This document shows, one piece after another, positions 32,030 through 44,573 of a DNA stretch of 64,000 bases. Position numbers and translations under genes: made by a program. The notes under the pieces are model-generated. The model was not told the DNA's origin, searched no databases, and worked only from the letters and a program-made list of their open reading frames with translations. Position 1 is the stretch's first letter. Every line of letters starts with the position of its first letter. Origin of the DNA: Pyrus communis (Eukaryota > Streptophyta > Magnoliopsida > Rosales > Rosaceae); assembly GCF_963583255.1 (NCBI RefSeq), contig NC_084804.1, positions 22,512,061-22,576,060 of the forward strand, in the 5' to 3' direction.

Positions 32030-32608
32030 ACACAATTTGCATGTATGTATATTTGACAAAAATTAAAGAGAGTTCATTCAAAAAGGAAAGAATAGGAGCA
32101 TCTCTAGAGCAAATGTCAACCTTTTGAGACAATGTTTGTTGGTCAACCTTTTGGTTTAATTAAGAGCATTTTCAAAATAAATGTCAAAACTACCACATAG
32201 ACATACAATAGTAAAAAATGACATTACACTCTCTCCAACAAAGCTTTTATTTTCTTATGTGGTGGCGTTGAGTAAATTGAAAGCAAAGTCTTTTGCTGTT
32301 ATATTTGACTATCAAATTTATTTAATATTTTTTTATGGATGTGATGCATTATATAATCAATGTTGTTATACTTCCAAGCATTTGATTAGTTGTCTCAATA
32401 ATTGGACTCCACAAAGAGATGAATAAAATTATAGAATGATACTATTATTTAACATATTGGGTGGAGCAAAAAAATTGTTCAAATTACCACATAAGCCATC
32501 AAATAATCTCAAGGCAAAATCATTAGGCACAACACACTTGACCACTTGGTGCACTGGTCTTCAAGTCCAAGTCTATTATGATTAGATAATTTAATTGGTG
32601 TTGAGCAT
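32030..32608. other. intergenic stretch, no gene recognised
   Basis: AT-rich non-coding sequence. GGAGCATCTCTAGAGCAAATG (32096) and AAGAGCATTTTCAAAATAAATG (32161) resemble MITE ends of the 'agagcatctcc' kind, but no matching right end was identified. Confidence 0.35.
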
Positions 32609-32830
32609 TACTACTACGAAATTGGATCCGCTCCAGACCTTAGTGTCTAAAGCCTAAGGATTAACTTATCTGGGTAGCACAAATTGAATCCAACAGTCTC
32701 CATTAACTCATTTCGTTGGTCCACAACACACAAACCAACTCTAATTTCTTTTACACACCAGCCCAGATGGATTGATCATTAGACTCCAAACACTAAGGTT
32801 AAAGCGGATCCAATTCCTTAATACTACATT
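32609..32830. mobile_element. MITE with AATTGGATCCGCT ends
   Basis: The left end contains AATTGGATCCGCTCCAGACC and CTTAGTGTC. The right end contains the inverse (CACTAAGG then AGCGGATCCAATTCCTTA). Length is about 220 bp with no coding content. The target duplication is unclear because the right end was later caught in a 105-bp tandem duplication. Confidence 0.6.
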
Positions 32831-32998
32831 ACATGCGTCAAATCAGTGTATTTTACAAGTCCAATGAATTTTACAAATTTAATTCATCTGATGAACACTA
32901 AGGTTAAAGCGGATCCAATTCCTTAATACTACATTACATGCGTCAAATCAGTGTATTTTACAAGTCCAATGAATTTTACAAATTTAATTCATCTGATG
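32789..32998. repeat. 105-bp tandem duplication, identical copies
   Basis: The sequence from AACACTAAGGTTAAAGCGG to TTAATTCATCTGATG is present twice head to tail (32789-32893 and 32894-32998) with no difference seen. It contains the right end of the adjacent MITE. Confidence 0.92.
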
Positions 32999-33830
32999 AT
33001 ATCTATGGTAATTGTCAATACTATTTAACGAGGACGAACCAATTAATTGTTGCCAGGATCATGCCAATCCATTTGCTCATGGAACCACAAAGGCACAAAG
33101 CACTTTGACCTGACCATTTGATATAACAGTGCCAATTCTCGAGTTCAAGTACATTACGATCTTGATAGCAAATTATCATCCTCGAACGTTACCACCACAT
33201 TAAGTGAGTGCCGTTGGATGAATGTCATTTAATCTACCATCAATAGGTTCATCCCATTCATTGGCTTATTGGAGTTACCTTAATTAGCTTCTTTTTTTGA
33301 CCCAATACCTTAGTTTTTAGTAAAATAACATATTTTACAATAAAGGAATGATAAAGTTCAAAGTTTGGCTAAGCTAGATAATTGACAACCTATTGGTATC
33401 GAAATCGTAATTCACGAAATTCAAATATAAAATTTCTTACTTAAAAATTAAAAGCAATATTATCAGATTGTAGTGCTCATTGACGCAAATCCCTTAACTA
33501 GCTTTGGTCAATATATGAAGGCTAGACAGTGCCAGAAAAGGGGACAAATTAAGTGAAAAATTGACAACGTGCAATCCAGCTCACCTAAAGCACCAGTTAG
33601 CATCCACTCCATGCTGTCCATGTACATCGGACGAGAGTAACTCCCTCGGGCCTCAGACCCAAAGCAAATTACCGACTGAGGAGGGCCCCACACGTCACGG
33701 ACGGCAAGCAAACGTGATTTAACGGACGGACGTAGCAAACGAGGTCCCATCTCAAAAATGGAAAATACACATATTTAAATAAAATAAATAAAATAAATAA
33801 AAAAATATAAAAAATCTAATCATAAGCAAT
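32999..33830. other. intergenic stretch and promoter region of the RBP47-like gene
   Basis: No gene. An A/T tract with repeated AAATA words (about 33769-33815) lies 230 to 280 bp upstream of the start codon. No sharp TATA box was distinguished within it. The minus-strand frame at 33508-33750 shows no motif. Confidence 0.4.
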
Positions 33831-33839
33831 AATCACACC

Positions 33840-34050
33840 ACCGCCGCCCTTTAAAATCCCATTTCGTCACTTGAAACCCCTCTCCCTCTTCGCTTCCGCG
33901 CAGACCTCGCCTCCCTCCTCTCTCTAGCTTCAAACCGCTCTCTCTGCTCTCTCTCCTCAAACCTCAAAGAACATAGAGACCAAGAATTCTAGAGAGAGAG
34001 AGAGGTGCAGAGAGAAGAGAAGAGAATCACAAGCTCAGAAGAACTCCATC
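33840..34050 (+). promoter_or_regulatory. probable 5' UTR of the RBP47-like gene
   Basis: CT-rich sequence (about 33875-33960) is followed by a GA run (AGAGAGAGAGAGAGG near 33990), then the ATG at 34051. This composition is common in plant leaders. No upstream ATG was seen in the last 80 bp. Confidence 0.5.
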
Positions 34051-37000
34051 ATGGCCCAGCAATCTAACGGCGGCGCCGATCTGGGCACTCAGCAGCAGCA
34101 TCTGCAACAACAACAGCAACAACAGCAGCAGCAGCAATGGATGCACCAGCAGCAGCAGCAGCAGCAGCAATGGATGGCCATGCAGTACCCGGCCGCGGCG
34201 ATGGCGATGATGCAGCAGCAGATGATGGTGTACCCGCAGCATTACATGCCATACGCGGCGACTCCCCATCATCCTCACCACAATCCATACCAGCAGCAAC
34301 CTCAGGCTGTGGCGTATCAGCAGCAGCAGCCGCCGAAGCAGCAGCATTCGCCGTCCCAGAAACAGGGGCCCACCGACGAGGTCAGGACCATCTGGGTCGG
34401 CGACCTTCATCATTGGATGGACGAGACTTACCTTCACGGATGCTTTGCTCACACTGGACAGGTCAGATTTTAGCTTCAGTGGACTTCTTGTATGAACTCA
34501 TTTGGGGTTTTGTTTAACTAAAGTTTTGAAATTTTGATGAAAAGAATTGTGGGTTTTAGTTTATTTTACATAATTACAGCTCAATGATTGATTGGAGGTT
34601 GATGGTTTCTTTTATGATTGAATGTTATGTGATTGTCATAGCGTGTATCCTAGCTTATCTTTGCGGTTTTTCGGTAGTTAGAAACGGAACACTGATTGAA
34701 AGAGTAAGGTTAATGCTAACTACTCACTACAAAAATCAGTCTTGATATATCAAGATGACTATACCTAGATAGAAATGATGCAGGTTTCGGTTAGTTGAGT
34801 ATGTTCAGTGGCGAGGTCTATCTCTTTACTGGTTATGTTGGGTCAACTCTGTTTATTGTAGATGGTGGCTGGTTCAGCTTATAGTATCCCACGACCCGAC
34901 AGCAGTGTATATGGTCTTTGAATACCGTTGAATATGGGAGATTCCTAGCAACAGTTTCTTGCTGCATGCAATAATGACCATAGCTTGACAAATTAAATGC
35001 AAAACCCTTCTTGAGTGACTACCGTGTTTTCGGATAGAGGGACTGAGGGAGCAATAGCGGTTGATCCACTCCCCATTCTGTAGTGGTGTTATTTCAATGC
35101 CCATTCTACTGCAAACCATTCATGTGGTGTTAATCTCTTTTGCCACGTTTTGAATACTGTCTGTACTGTAGATAGTTTACAGGTGCTCCGGCGGATTGGT
35201 CAATTGTCAATTATTGCAGAGCCAAAAATCCTTGTTTGAATACTATTTAGGACATCCGATCATCTGGTAATTATAATCGATATGGACGAGTAATCTTCCG
35301 TTTCCAGCTTGTCATCCTTCCCTGCCTTGGGGTCAAGTGAATGATGGTGAATATTGGGCACTAAGGTGTTCTTTAGTTGTGTAGTTATCTTATGTTGCTT
35401 TTGTACAGCCTTTTGTTTACTAATGCCAAATGTTTGTTAGAGTGCAGTTGCAATGTCTTTCTCTGCTTTTTTGTTTTTCTAGTTAGGTCACGTCTTTTTG
35501 GGTTGTTATCTGATGTCAAGTTCTAATAATTACCATCTGTCTCAAACATGATAAAAGCATCCTTCGATTATGAGAACTGAAGCAATTGAGAAGCAATGTA
35601 TCATGGGCCTGTTCTTCCCTATTTCTTTAATTGACTATGAGGATATAGAATAACAAATCTTAAGAAGTGAAACTTGACACTAGGAACCAACATCCCCCTT
35701 ATGTGGAGATTTTCCCATGTTACCACAATTATTTGCCATTGTGATGGTCTTAAGTGCACTCCAATAACAATTAATAAAACACGCTAATATCTATAATTTT
35801 ATTTGAAAAAAAATAAATTCCGTGTATTCATTTTCTTGGGTAAGAGCTTTACTTTGCCACTAACTATGTGCTTTTGATGTCACAAACGGTGCAGGTTTCC
35901 TCAGTAAAGGTTATACGCAATAAGCAAACTGGTCAGTCAGAGGGATATGGATTTGTTGAGTTCTATTCACGTGAAGTAGCTGAAGAAGTTTTGCAGAACT
36001 GTAACGGAGTTCCCATGCCTAATACAGAGCAGCCTTTTCGTTTGAACTGGGCAACCTTCAGTGCTGGTGATAGACGATCAGACCCTAGTTCTGATCTATC
36101 TATCTTTGTAGGAGATTTGGCTACAGATGTGACTGACACTATGTTGCAGGAGACTTTTTCTAGTAGATATTCATCTGTTAAGGGAGCAAAAGTTGTTCTA
36201 GATGCAAATACTGGACGTTCAAAAGGTTATGGTTTTGTTAGGTTTGGTGATGAAAATGAGAGGTCAAGGGCCATTGCCGAAATGAATGGTGCGTATTGTT
36301 CAAGCAGGGCCATGCGCATAGGTGTTGCAACACCCAAAAAATCACCTGCATATCAACAACAGTATTCTTCACAAGGTATGATATAATGCCCCCGTTTTTC
36401 TTCTTTGTTGCTTAATATTGATTGTCTTGTGGCTGTCTTTATGAATATATACCTCCATCATAAATCCGCTCATTTTTGTCCAAGCGCATTTAATAATAAG
36501 TCTAGCTTATCATTTACATACTTGTATTTACTAATGCTCTCCAATTCCCTTTTTTTGTTGATTGTGTACTTTTCTCTATGATCATTTAATGTCAGTTGTA
36601 TCTATCTGCTTGTCTTCTGATGTAAGGTGAGTGAGTTAGGAGGGGTTCAGAAGAAGTTGTGATTGAGTTATAGGCAGCATCATTGCATAGTCTCGTTTAT
36701 TTTTGTTGCTCTATTTTGTTCTTTCTCCAGCATCTTTTATTAGAGAGCTTCTCTATTTCTACTAAAGCAATGGGTAGTACAAATCATCACTATTTCTTCA
36801 ATTGTTGGAATCGTCGCAGTCCATGTAGCTTTCTGTTTTATTGTCCCTTTTCAATACTCAAGCCATGAGTGAATTTTATTAGTTTTTGTTTTTTGGATTA
36901 TTTGTTTTCTTCGATTCCTATTTTATGGTCTATCTCTTAGGTTCTAGGTTTTGTTTTGAGAGTTTGATAGGGTCCTTTCCTGCATGGTAAATACTTTTCG

Positions 37001-39788
37001 TACATGCCAAATCTATGATGTATTTGTTGTTGCTGAGATTAACATCTTCAAAAGAAAGTTTCAATTACAATTACACAATCTGGGGAATTTCTTTTCCTGC
37101 CTCATTTGGTTTCAAACTTGGTTTCCACAAACACTACTACTTGCTCCCCCCACCAACTGGAAACTGTCATTTCAAACCACACAGGAATTTTTATCATATT
37201 GTGTTCTTCTATTAATATTTTATTCCTTGTTCAACATCATTCTTAACTGCTTCGATGAAACCAATAAGTCATTTAATTGCTGACAAGTAATGTGTGTATG
37301 TAGTGGTGGTTTCATCTGTTGAGTACGTTTTCATATCTTTGCAAATTGTCTTCACTAAGTTCGGTAATCTTTAGAAATTTAGATGATATCTCTTCTAAAA
37401 TTTTTAATTCTAAAATTTAGTTGAGGTTAAATTCAACGTGAGAAGTTAAGCTTAAGCAATCTCACATGCATTGTTAGTTTATTTATTTATTTATTATTTA
37501 TTAGAAAGAGTAGGTTTCCACTAAGCTAGAGTGTTGTCATTTGAATTCTCATTTGGGTTCATACGTATGATGTCATTTGAGTTCTCAGTTCTCACCAGGT
37601 ACAGATTTGGCCATGCATAATAAGTAAACGCTAAAAGGTTGACCAACAAAAAAGTTTGTTAGATAAATTGTTACCAACAAAAAAGTTTGATAGATAAATT
37701 GTTGTTGACAAATGGAGTCACATCATTTAGTGGGCAGAGGATTTTCTAAAACAAGCAACAAGAGAACGCATTTGAAAGACAAGGGATACCACTTTTTTGA
37801 AAGAATTTTCAAAACCATGTTTTAGAGTGGCAGTTTTCATTTCATATGGTAAGCATATCATGACGAGTATTGAGAAGGTAGAATATATTTATATTCACTG
37901 TTCTAAAAATCCCCGCCTAGCACCACCTAGGCGATAGGCGGCTGGCCACCCCTTGATTAATCTCTAGGCCTTTGAAAATTAAGAAAGGGCCCTTAGACCT
38001 AATTAGGTGCCCGCCTACCCCATCTAGGTACCCGCCTAGGTCACCACTCTTACTTAGACAGAATATAGATAGTGTTCGTTTTGCATTTTATATTATTCAC
38101 TAAACTGTAAGTGGCTTGTTGATACTTGGATAAACGCTCCTTATATGCTTGTTCCCCATGTTTTCATCATGTTCTAATGCTTTATAATCTATATTTCATT
38201 CTACTTAGCAATTTTGTATCCCAATACAATTGTGTATTTTTAAGTATAAATAGGCATTTATTTATACGATATATAATAAATGTACTTAAATCCGCCTAGG
38301 CTCTCTAGGAGCTAGGCCCTAACCCGCCGCCCGACTAGCGCCTAGGGTACTCTGTGCCAAACATAACTACTAGGCCCTAATGCCATTATGTTTTAACCTT
38401 CTATGGCACTCTGTGCCAAACAAATCCACTATTACACTTGCCCCCATCTGAAAGGAAAGAAAAGATAACAAGTCTGGGTCCGCTCCTAGAATCAATCATA
38501 ACTACTAGCACTACTGTAGGAAACGCAAGTTTCTTTTTTATTAAGTTGGGTATATTGAATGGGATTTCATACTAAATGTATTACTTTTATCCTCTTGAAT
38601 TAGCATTGGTATTGGCTGGTGGTGGACATGCATCAAATGTTGCCGTCGCCCAAGGGTCCCAGTTTGACAGTGAGCCCAATAACACAACTGTAAGTCTGTC
38701 TCTACTTTCCTGTTAAAAGTATCATTAACCCTATATAGCTCTTTAATCTATCACTTATTGTAGATATTTGTTGGAGGGCTTGATTCTGAGGTCAATGATG
38801 AAGACCTCCGGCAGCCTTTTTCTCATTTCGGTGAAGTTGTCTCTGTGAAAATACCAGTTGGAAAAGCTTGTGGTTTTGTTCAGTTTGCTAATAGGTACCC
38901 TTCTCATTTAAGATATATGGGTCCTAATATCTTGTTATTTGGAAATAAAGCTAAAGCTGCAATGTCAAATATCAATGTTACAATTATGTATTCAATAATA
39001 AACTGAATAAAAGAAATATGATCAAAATTGTTGAAGACTGAAGGGGGTAAATAGTAACGTTGTAATCTTATTATGTGGAGCCATAAACCATGTAACGGAC
39101 TCCCTAATATTGTTTCAATTTGCAGGAAGGATGCTGAGAACGCAATACAGATGTTGAATGGAACAGTTATTGGCAAGCAAACAGTTCGACTTTCTTGGGG
39201 TCGCAGTCAGGGGAACAAGCAGGTAATACTAGGTCAATTATTTCATTTAATTGTCTGCTGGCTATTAAGCTATATAACACTCAGAAATGTATTCCTGAAT
39301 ATCACCTGTATTTATCTTGGCATTTGTCTGGTTTGATCTTTATTTTGCTCTACAACATAGGAGGGCCACACATAATCTCCCATCCTTCGCCCCTTCTCTT
39401 CTTGCACTTCAAAATGATCCCAATGTCAGCAACATTAGAATACCACAATAATGTTTTTGCCCCATCCTTTGTTGTATATTCCACCATTTTAGAATGTAGA
39501 AACCCCGCACTTTCTCGACCCCACCCCTAAACCTAAAACCTTACATTTCTAAGAGTAGAATGAATTGTCCCCTAGGGTAGTTATCTACCAGTTTTGCACA
39601 TAGAATCCTCAGCTTCCTCATTGTGTTATCTCATTATTGACCAAGTGTTTTTTCAGTGGAGGTCGGATTCAAGTAACCAGTGGAACGGAGCACATTATGG
39701 AGGACAGGGCTATGGTGGGTATGGACATGTGCCACAGGGTCAGGACCTGAGCATGCACACCGCAGCTGCAGTTAACGGGACTTCTTAA
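34051..39788 (+). CDS. RBP47: RBP47-like RNA-binding protein, three RRMs
   Basis: Six exons: 34051-34461, 35895-36375, 38604-38689, 38764-38894, 39126-39222 and 39657-39788. Borders are GT-AG and phases consistent, totalling 1338 nt and 445 aa. Residues 1-105 are Gln-rich with uninterrupted Q runs and Met/Pro/Tyr stretches. RRM1 (about 112-190) has RNP2 IWVGDL at 114-119 and RNP1 GYGFVEF. RRM2 (about 206-285) has IFVGDL and KGYGFVRF. RRM3 (327-397) has IFVGGL and CGFVQF. The order and Gln-rich N-terminus match the RBP45/RBP47 family, which binds U-rich/poly(A) RNA in the nucleus and enters stress granules. The first intron splits RRM1, and intron 2 (2228 bp) carries a transposon-like repeat. 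The paralogue letter cannot be assigned. Confidence 0.92.
37898..38350. repeat. CCTAGGCG-type repeat element in intron 2
   Basis: This element of about 453 bp starts CTGTTCTAAAAATCCCCGCC and ends CCCGACTAGCGCCTAGG. Both ends are rich in CCTAGG / CGCCTAG words that can pair, while the middle is AT-rich. A second copy of the same family lies at 53905-54369. It looks like a non-autonomous DNA element. Target duplications were not resolved. Confidence 0.7.
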
Positions 39789-40296
39789 CAGGGCTATGGC
39801 CGATGCCAACAGCGTGTAAACTGAACTTACAGAAAGTGGCGTTTTAGATATAGTAATCGGTGCCTTTAATTGAAGTAGGGTTGATTTGGCAGCTAAATCT
39901 GTAATGTGAGGAATTTTTGATACCGGATTGAATTGAAATCTTGAAGTCTGTGTGAGATGAATACTTGGGTCTGCCTGACAATCTTCGAATCGACCGGAAT
40001 TCTTTCATCCAGGAAAATATGTAAACTAAGAAAAGAAGATTGAGAACAATAATGAGTTCATATTCGTACTATCCGTTAATCAGTTTATACCGATCTGGTG
40101 TGGTATTAATGTTTAGTTTTTAGACTTGATGCTTGTAAGTTTTCATCAGTTCAAATTGGTAGACCACTCTGGTTGTGCAAAAATTCGGAGTGGAATTCGA
40201 ACGTAAGTCGGAATTCATATATTTTTAGTTTTTAGATACTCTCAAACTTCTTCAAATACACAATTCATTTTATTCTTTATATATGCAATTTATTAT
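39789..40296 (+). other. 3' UTR and downstream region of the RBP47-like gene
   Basis: Non-coding sequence follows the TAA stop. No strict AATAAA signal was found within 300 bp, which is usual for plant genes. Confidence 0.45.
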
Positions 40297-40665
40297 TGGT
40301 TTTTTTTAATCAAAATAGTTTCTGAGATTTGTATAATTCTTCACTTTGGTCTCTAAGATTTGAAATCAATACAAGTGGTCCCTGAAATTGTCAACCATCA
40401 ATCATTTTGGTTATTCCGTGAATGGTTATGTCAAATAAAGATTAAAATGACAAAACTACTCTCAATTTAATAAATAGCAGGTCAAAATGATTTGACAAAA
40501 AATGAGTATTTTTGTCATTCTATCCTTATTTACTGAAATTTTTTAACAGAATGACCAAAATGATTGATGATGGACAAACTCAGGGACCAATTCTTTTGAT
40601 TGCAAATCTCATTGACCAAACTGAGAAGTTATACAAATCTCATGGACCATTTTCGATAAAAGGCC
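40297..40665. mobile_element. MITE related to the long inverted-repeat family
   Basis: The left part (TTTTTTTTAATCAAAATAG, then GTCTCTAAGATTTG) and right part (CAAATCTCATGGACCATTTT, then CGATAAAAGGCC) are inverted counterparts. Shared blocks such as ATCATTTTGGT and GGTCCCTGA also occur in 29838-30803. Length is about 370 bp, non-coding. Confidence 0.65.
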
Positions 40666-41340
40666 TTTATTATTTTGCCTTAATATTGATATAATATTAT
40701 GTTGTTTTAGATATTCTTGGACTATGATTATGTAAATCCTAGATAGATTTGGTTACTAGTTATTCTTTCCCTATATGATTGTATTTACCTAGGGAGGACA
40801 AGTTAATTCACATAAGAAATCTCTACACTTTCTTCACTCTGTCTCTTGCTGTAGCACCCCTCTCTCCCTTTCAGTTAAATAGGCTACAACATGTTATTAC
40901 CACGCTCTTTTACTACGCTAAGGAATCTGAAGGGGAATTTTCTGCTACAAAACTAGTTCATCAATATCCTAACGCAATCAGGTTCTTTCAAAATAACGGT
41001 TTTTATCTCGATATTTTTCAGCCATGATCGCATGAACCTTCACCATAATGCATGACCAAATTTTACGTTTTACGAATTTTAGATTATACTTAAATTGTTC
41101 ATGCATTATATTCATAATTGTTGAATTATTATGAATTGATATTTATAAAAGATTTGAAAAAAATAAATAAATAAAACAAGGGTTTTGAAAACCCCACGCC
41201 GAGCTTCACCATCGAGCAAGCCGCCAGCACCAGGCTAGCAGCCTGCGTCGGTTGAGCAAGCCACTAACCCAGCCACAGAGCCAGCAACTCCAGGCCTGGA
41301 AACCCTTCTACCTGACGCCATGTTTGGCATCCTCATCATT
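40666..41340. other. intergenic stretch, no gene recognised
   Basis: Non-coding. The part from about 40735 (TAAATCCTAGATAGATTTGG) to 40870 resembles a degraded copia LTR or similar short element, without provable ends. From 41180 the sequence becomes GC-richer and leads into the next insertion. Confidence 0.35.
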
Positions 41341-41345
41341 GAAAC

Positions 41346-41947
41346 TGTGGATGCAAATTTCCGACTTCTCCTTCTTGGACAAAGTTGTACCTACAAAACA
41401 AATCACACCTTTGGTCAAGGCCAAAAAGCCTCACACGCCCATGATGAATTTTTTTGGTGGGGGGGCTTTGGCTAAAGAACCTCCGATGCCAAAGTTAGAG
41501 TTTTGAGGGAAGAGTGTTTGGAGAATTTTGTAGTGTTTTGCAAAGAGACTTGGAATTATTTTTTGAGAGAATGGAGAGCTATTTATAGGGATATGGTCGG
41601 CCCTATTAGGAGAATAGGGACCGACCATTTGTGGTATTTTTTGGGTGTAATTTGTAGTTAAATTAGCCATTAATAGATTAATTAGGTAATAAATCCATTA
41701 ATTGACTAATTAATATAATTTAAAAGAAATGTTTTGGGGGTTATGGAATAATTACCTTGTGGAGAACATACGATGAGGGTGGATGAAATAGTTTTGAATT
41801 TGTTACCTATTTTTGGCACTTTTGATCTTGGTTGAGGGATGATTGCTTGTTGCCCGCGCGTAGGAATCCCGATATGCCTCAAGGGTATTTTTGTCCTATT
41901 CTATCCAAAAATCCACGTGTCGTGTTGTGATTATTTTTTACTTCACA
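41346..41947 (-). repeat. 3' LTR of the 3.8-kb element
   Basis: This 602-bp LTR begins TGTGGATGCAAATTTCC and ends TACTTCACA, a mutated form of GGCTCCACA. It contains CTATTTATAGGG and GGTCGGCCCTATTAGGAG, which are shared by all three copies in the window. Confidence 0.9.
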
Positions 41948-42724
41948 AATGCCCCCACACCTGTTGGGTTGCTCGTAGAAAAGGGCAACAGGTGTAGAGA
42001 TTTTCTTACTTTAGGAAACTTTGGACTGCTTCCTATTTTGATGTAGATTCCCTCTTTAATAGGAAATTAGATCCTTCTACGAAAGGGAAATAAATTTCTC
42101 TCAAAGCCTATTTAAGTCCACCTTAAGTAGGTTATTAAATCAACTTTGAAGAGCGATTTATTCTACCCTACAAGAGAGAGAGAGTTTAGAGGATATTTGT
42201 TCCCTTTCTTCTGGCAATCTTCTACATCTTACCCGTGCAAATGAGCGTCTTTCGTTGCTTTCTTCGTTTTCTCCGTGCCGCACTAATGTAAGAAAAATTT
42301 CATTTTTCTTGTCTTCTTCGTGGATAATGCTGTCACGGGGCAGCCGTCAGGATGGTGCGACACGTCGGCTGATAGGGGCCAAAAGTCGGCTTAGCATGAG
42401 CCAAGGAGGTGGTTTGGCAGGGGCCATTGCTTGTGCTGCTCGGCTTGCTTGAAGCCCAGGATTAGCTCGGTATGGGCAAAGGAAATGGTGTGGCATAAGC
42501 AACGGTTTGGGCTGCCACGTCTGGGCTGCTTGCCAAAAATGAGGAAACCACTTGAGTTTGATTTCTTAGCTGCCGTAGATGGAGCAGTCAAGGATGGAAA
42601 TGCCAAGATCGGAGTTGCTGAAGATGAAGTGTCGGATGAGCAAACTGTTAAGTGTAAAAGTGGCTGCTGCGCTCTAACCATTTGTTGCCTAGTTGATCTT
42701 CAAGCATTCGATCTTTTGAGCTAT

Positions 42725-43125
42725 ATGGCCTTCTCGCACTGGAGAGCTTACCCAGATGGGTGTTAGGGATTTAGTTTACCCTCTCGTACTGGAGAGCAAT
42801 TAGTTTATCCTTTTGCGCTGGAAAGCAGATCCACATGGGTGTCGGGAAATTGGTTTACCCTCTCGCACTGGAAAGCAATTAGTTTATCATCTCGCGTTGG
42901 AGAACAAACCCTTTTGGGTGTCGGGGAGTTGGTTTACCCTCTCGCATTGGAGAAAAATTAGTTTATCCTCTCATGCTGGAGAGCAGACCCTTTTGGGTGT
43001 TGGGGAATTGGTTTACCCTCTCGCTCTCTCGCACTGGAAAGTAATTAGTTTATCCTTTCGTGCTGGAGAGCAAACCCATATGGGTGTCGGGGAATTGGTT
43101 TACCTTCTCGCACTAGAGAGCATGG
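42725..43125. repeat. 79-bp tandem array in the 3' region
   Basis: Copies of GGTTTACCCTCTCGCACTGG begin so that the CTCTCG word falls at 42781, 42860, 42939, 43018 and about 43105. The spacings are 79, 79, 79 and 87 bp, the last including an 8-bp slip. Each unit also carries a CTGGAGAGCA word and GGGTGTCGGGGA. Confidence 0.88.
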
Positions 43126-43377
43126 AAATCATTGTCGTGAGTGCAGCTGAGGAAAACTGGATTGCTGGGACAACCGAAATAATCTTTAGCCTGCCCCCGA
43201 TTCTTGGTAGTGGGGCTAATGTGTCCTTCTGGTACTCGTCTGGCCCCAGCGTGCCATAAGGCTGAGCTGCTACATTTGTCGGAACAGAAGTAGTCTTTGT
43301 ATCCAGCAATCTATATGAGGTAGTCCTGTCTGCTTGATCTTGTCATTGAAAGATGACTCACTTATGTTGCTCATGTC

Positions 43378-44414
43378 TCATCGAAGCGCCTTGTCAATAA
43401 CTTCGTTACGCGGGAAATTGCGTAATTGCTTGGTCATGAGCCTTTTTACTTCTTCCTGAATTTTCCTTTGTTGGGGGTGGCAGAGCTCTCGGCTGCCCCC
43501 AGTTGTAACCTGTTGGTCTAGGCTGCTATTATATGCGTTTGGCTTTTTTATGCCGCGGCTATAGTGGGTGTGGTATGTTCCTAACAGGCGAGCGGGTAAC
43601 TCGTAGGCTGCTGGTTGAACTTGAACCAAATTGAGTGACTGCTTCTCTCCGTCCTCTATGCTACTTACTTCGATGTGAGGTAAAGGATGCTCCTTGCGGG
43701 CCTTGCCGCGAGTGAACACTTCGCCTGGAAGGTTGCTCATGTTGATTTTCGGAGTGTGGCCCTAACCGTGAGTGTATGTTTGTCCATGGGCCTAACTGAG
43801 AATGCACACTCCTCCGCGTTTTAAGATGCAAGTATACGTTATCTCGGCTGTCCAGTCGGGAGTGTACTATGTTAGAATACTCGGTTTGTGACTGGTCAAG
43901 TGGCTGCTTGCTAGGACGCTTATGGAGAGGTTCGTCTGCTCTTGTCCTTCTTTGGGACACCTCGTCTGGGGCACATTGGATCTCGGTGCGTTGCAAGAGT
44001 TGATTCACTAAGGTTGTCTGCTGTGCAAGGGCGCTCGTCAACTCTATGACTTGTCGAGACAAGTGTTATTTGCCATTTGGATGGTAAGACCTTGGAAGAA
44101 ATGTGCCTACTTGATCAATGGAAGTGTGGTAGGCTCTGGGCACGAGATTTGAATTGGGAAATGTCATATCCGCAGAGAAACGTGGTGAAAATGCCCCCGG
44201 CTCGATGCCGCAGGAGCAGGCTGGGTAGCTCCTGTGCCGTGGTGGTGACACTATAGACCTCGCCGTAGGTAGCAACCGTGGTAGCCACCGCGGTGGAAAC
44301 TCGTGGTGGTGGTGCCGCTCCACCTATTGTCACATTTAGCCTCATGGATCGCCGTGGTCCCATCTCTTGAATGTTGAAATTTTCATTTGTTGAATTTTCT
44401 AAATTTCTAGCCAT
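43378..44414 (-). pseudogene. gag fragment of the 3.8-kb element
   Basis: The minus-strand start is at 44414 (MARNLENSTNE) and the frame shifts at least twice downstream (44115-44414, 43661-44062, 43378-43740). The middle piece carries repeated degenerate VHSRLGP-like heptads, and its end reads QEEVKRLMTKQLRNF. I recall such heptads from gypsy gag proteins of Rosaceae. The capsid core, zinc knuckle and all of pol are absent. It is therefore only the N-terminal part of gag and is broken. Confidence 0.65.
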
Positions 44415-44573
44415 TGTACTTCTCTTTTACGTTTTATCAAAGAATTTTTGCAAATAAAAAATTCTTATAATAAGAACGTACTAAAAATCTACAAATGGAC
44501 AAGAAAATAGAGAACCTTGGATGCGAGAGTCTTCTACGAGTGTGGGACTCAACTCTCAAAGAAAGCACCAATT

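Noticed and set aside
34027..34517. Leu/His- and Ala-rich frames overlapping exon 1 of the RBP47-like gene
   Set aside because: They are shadows of the CAG/CAA glutamine tract in other frames and on the other strand.
42491..42663. Plus-strand open frame in the 3.8-kb element that is also open, without indels, in the second copy (63770-63940)
   Set aside because: Comparing the two copies codon by codon, most differences fall at first and second positions (about 21) and few at third positions (about 5). That is the opposite of a conserved protein, so shared ancestry of non-coding DNA explains the shared frame.
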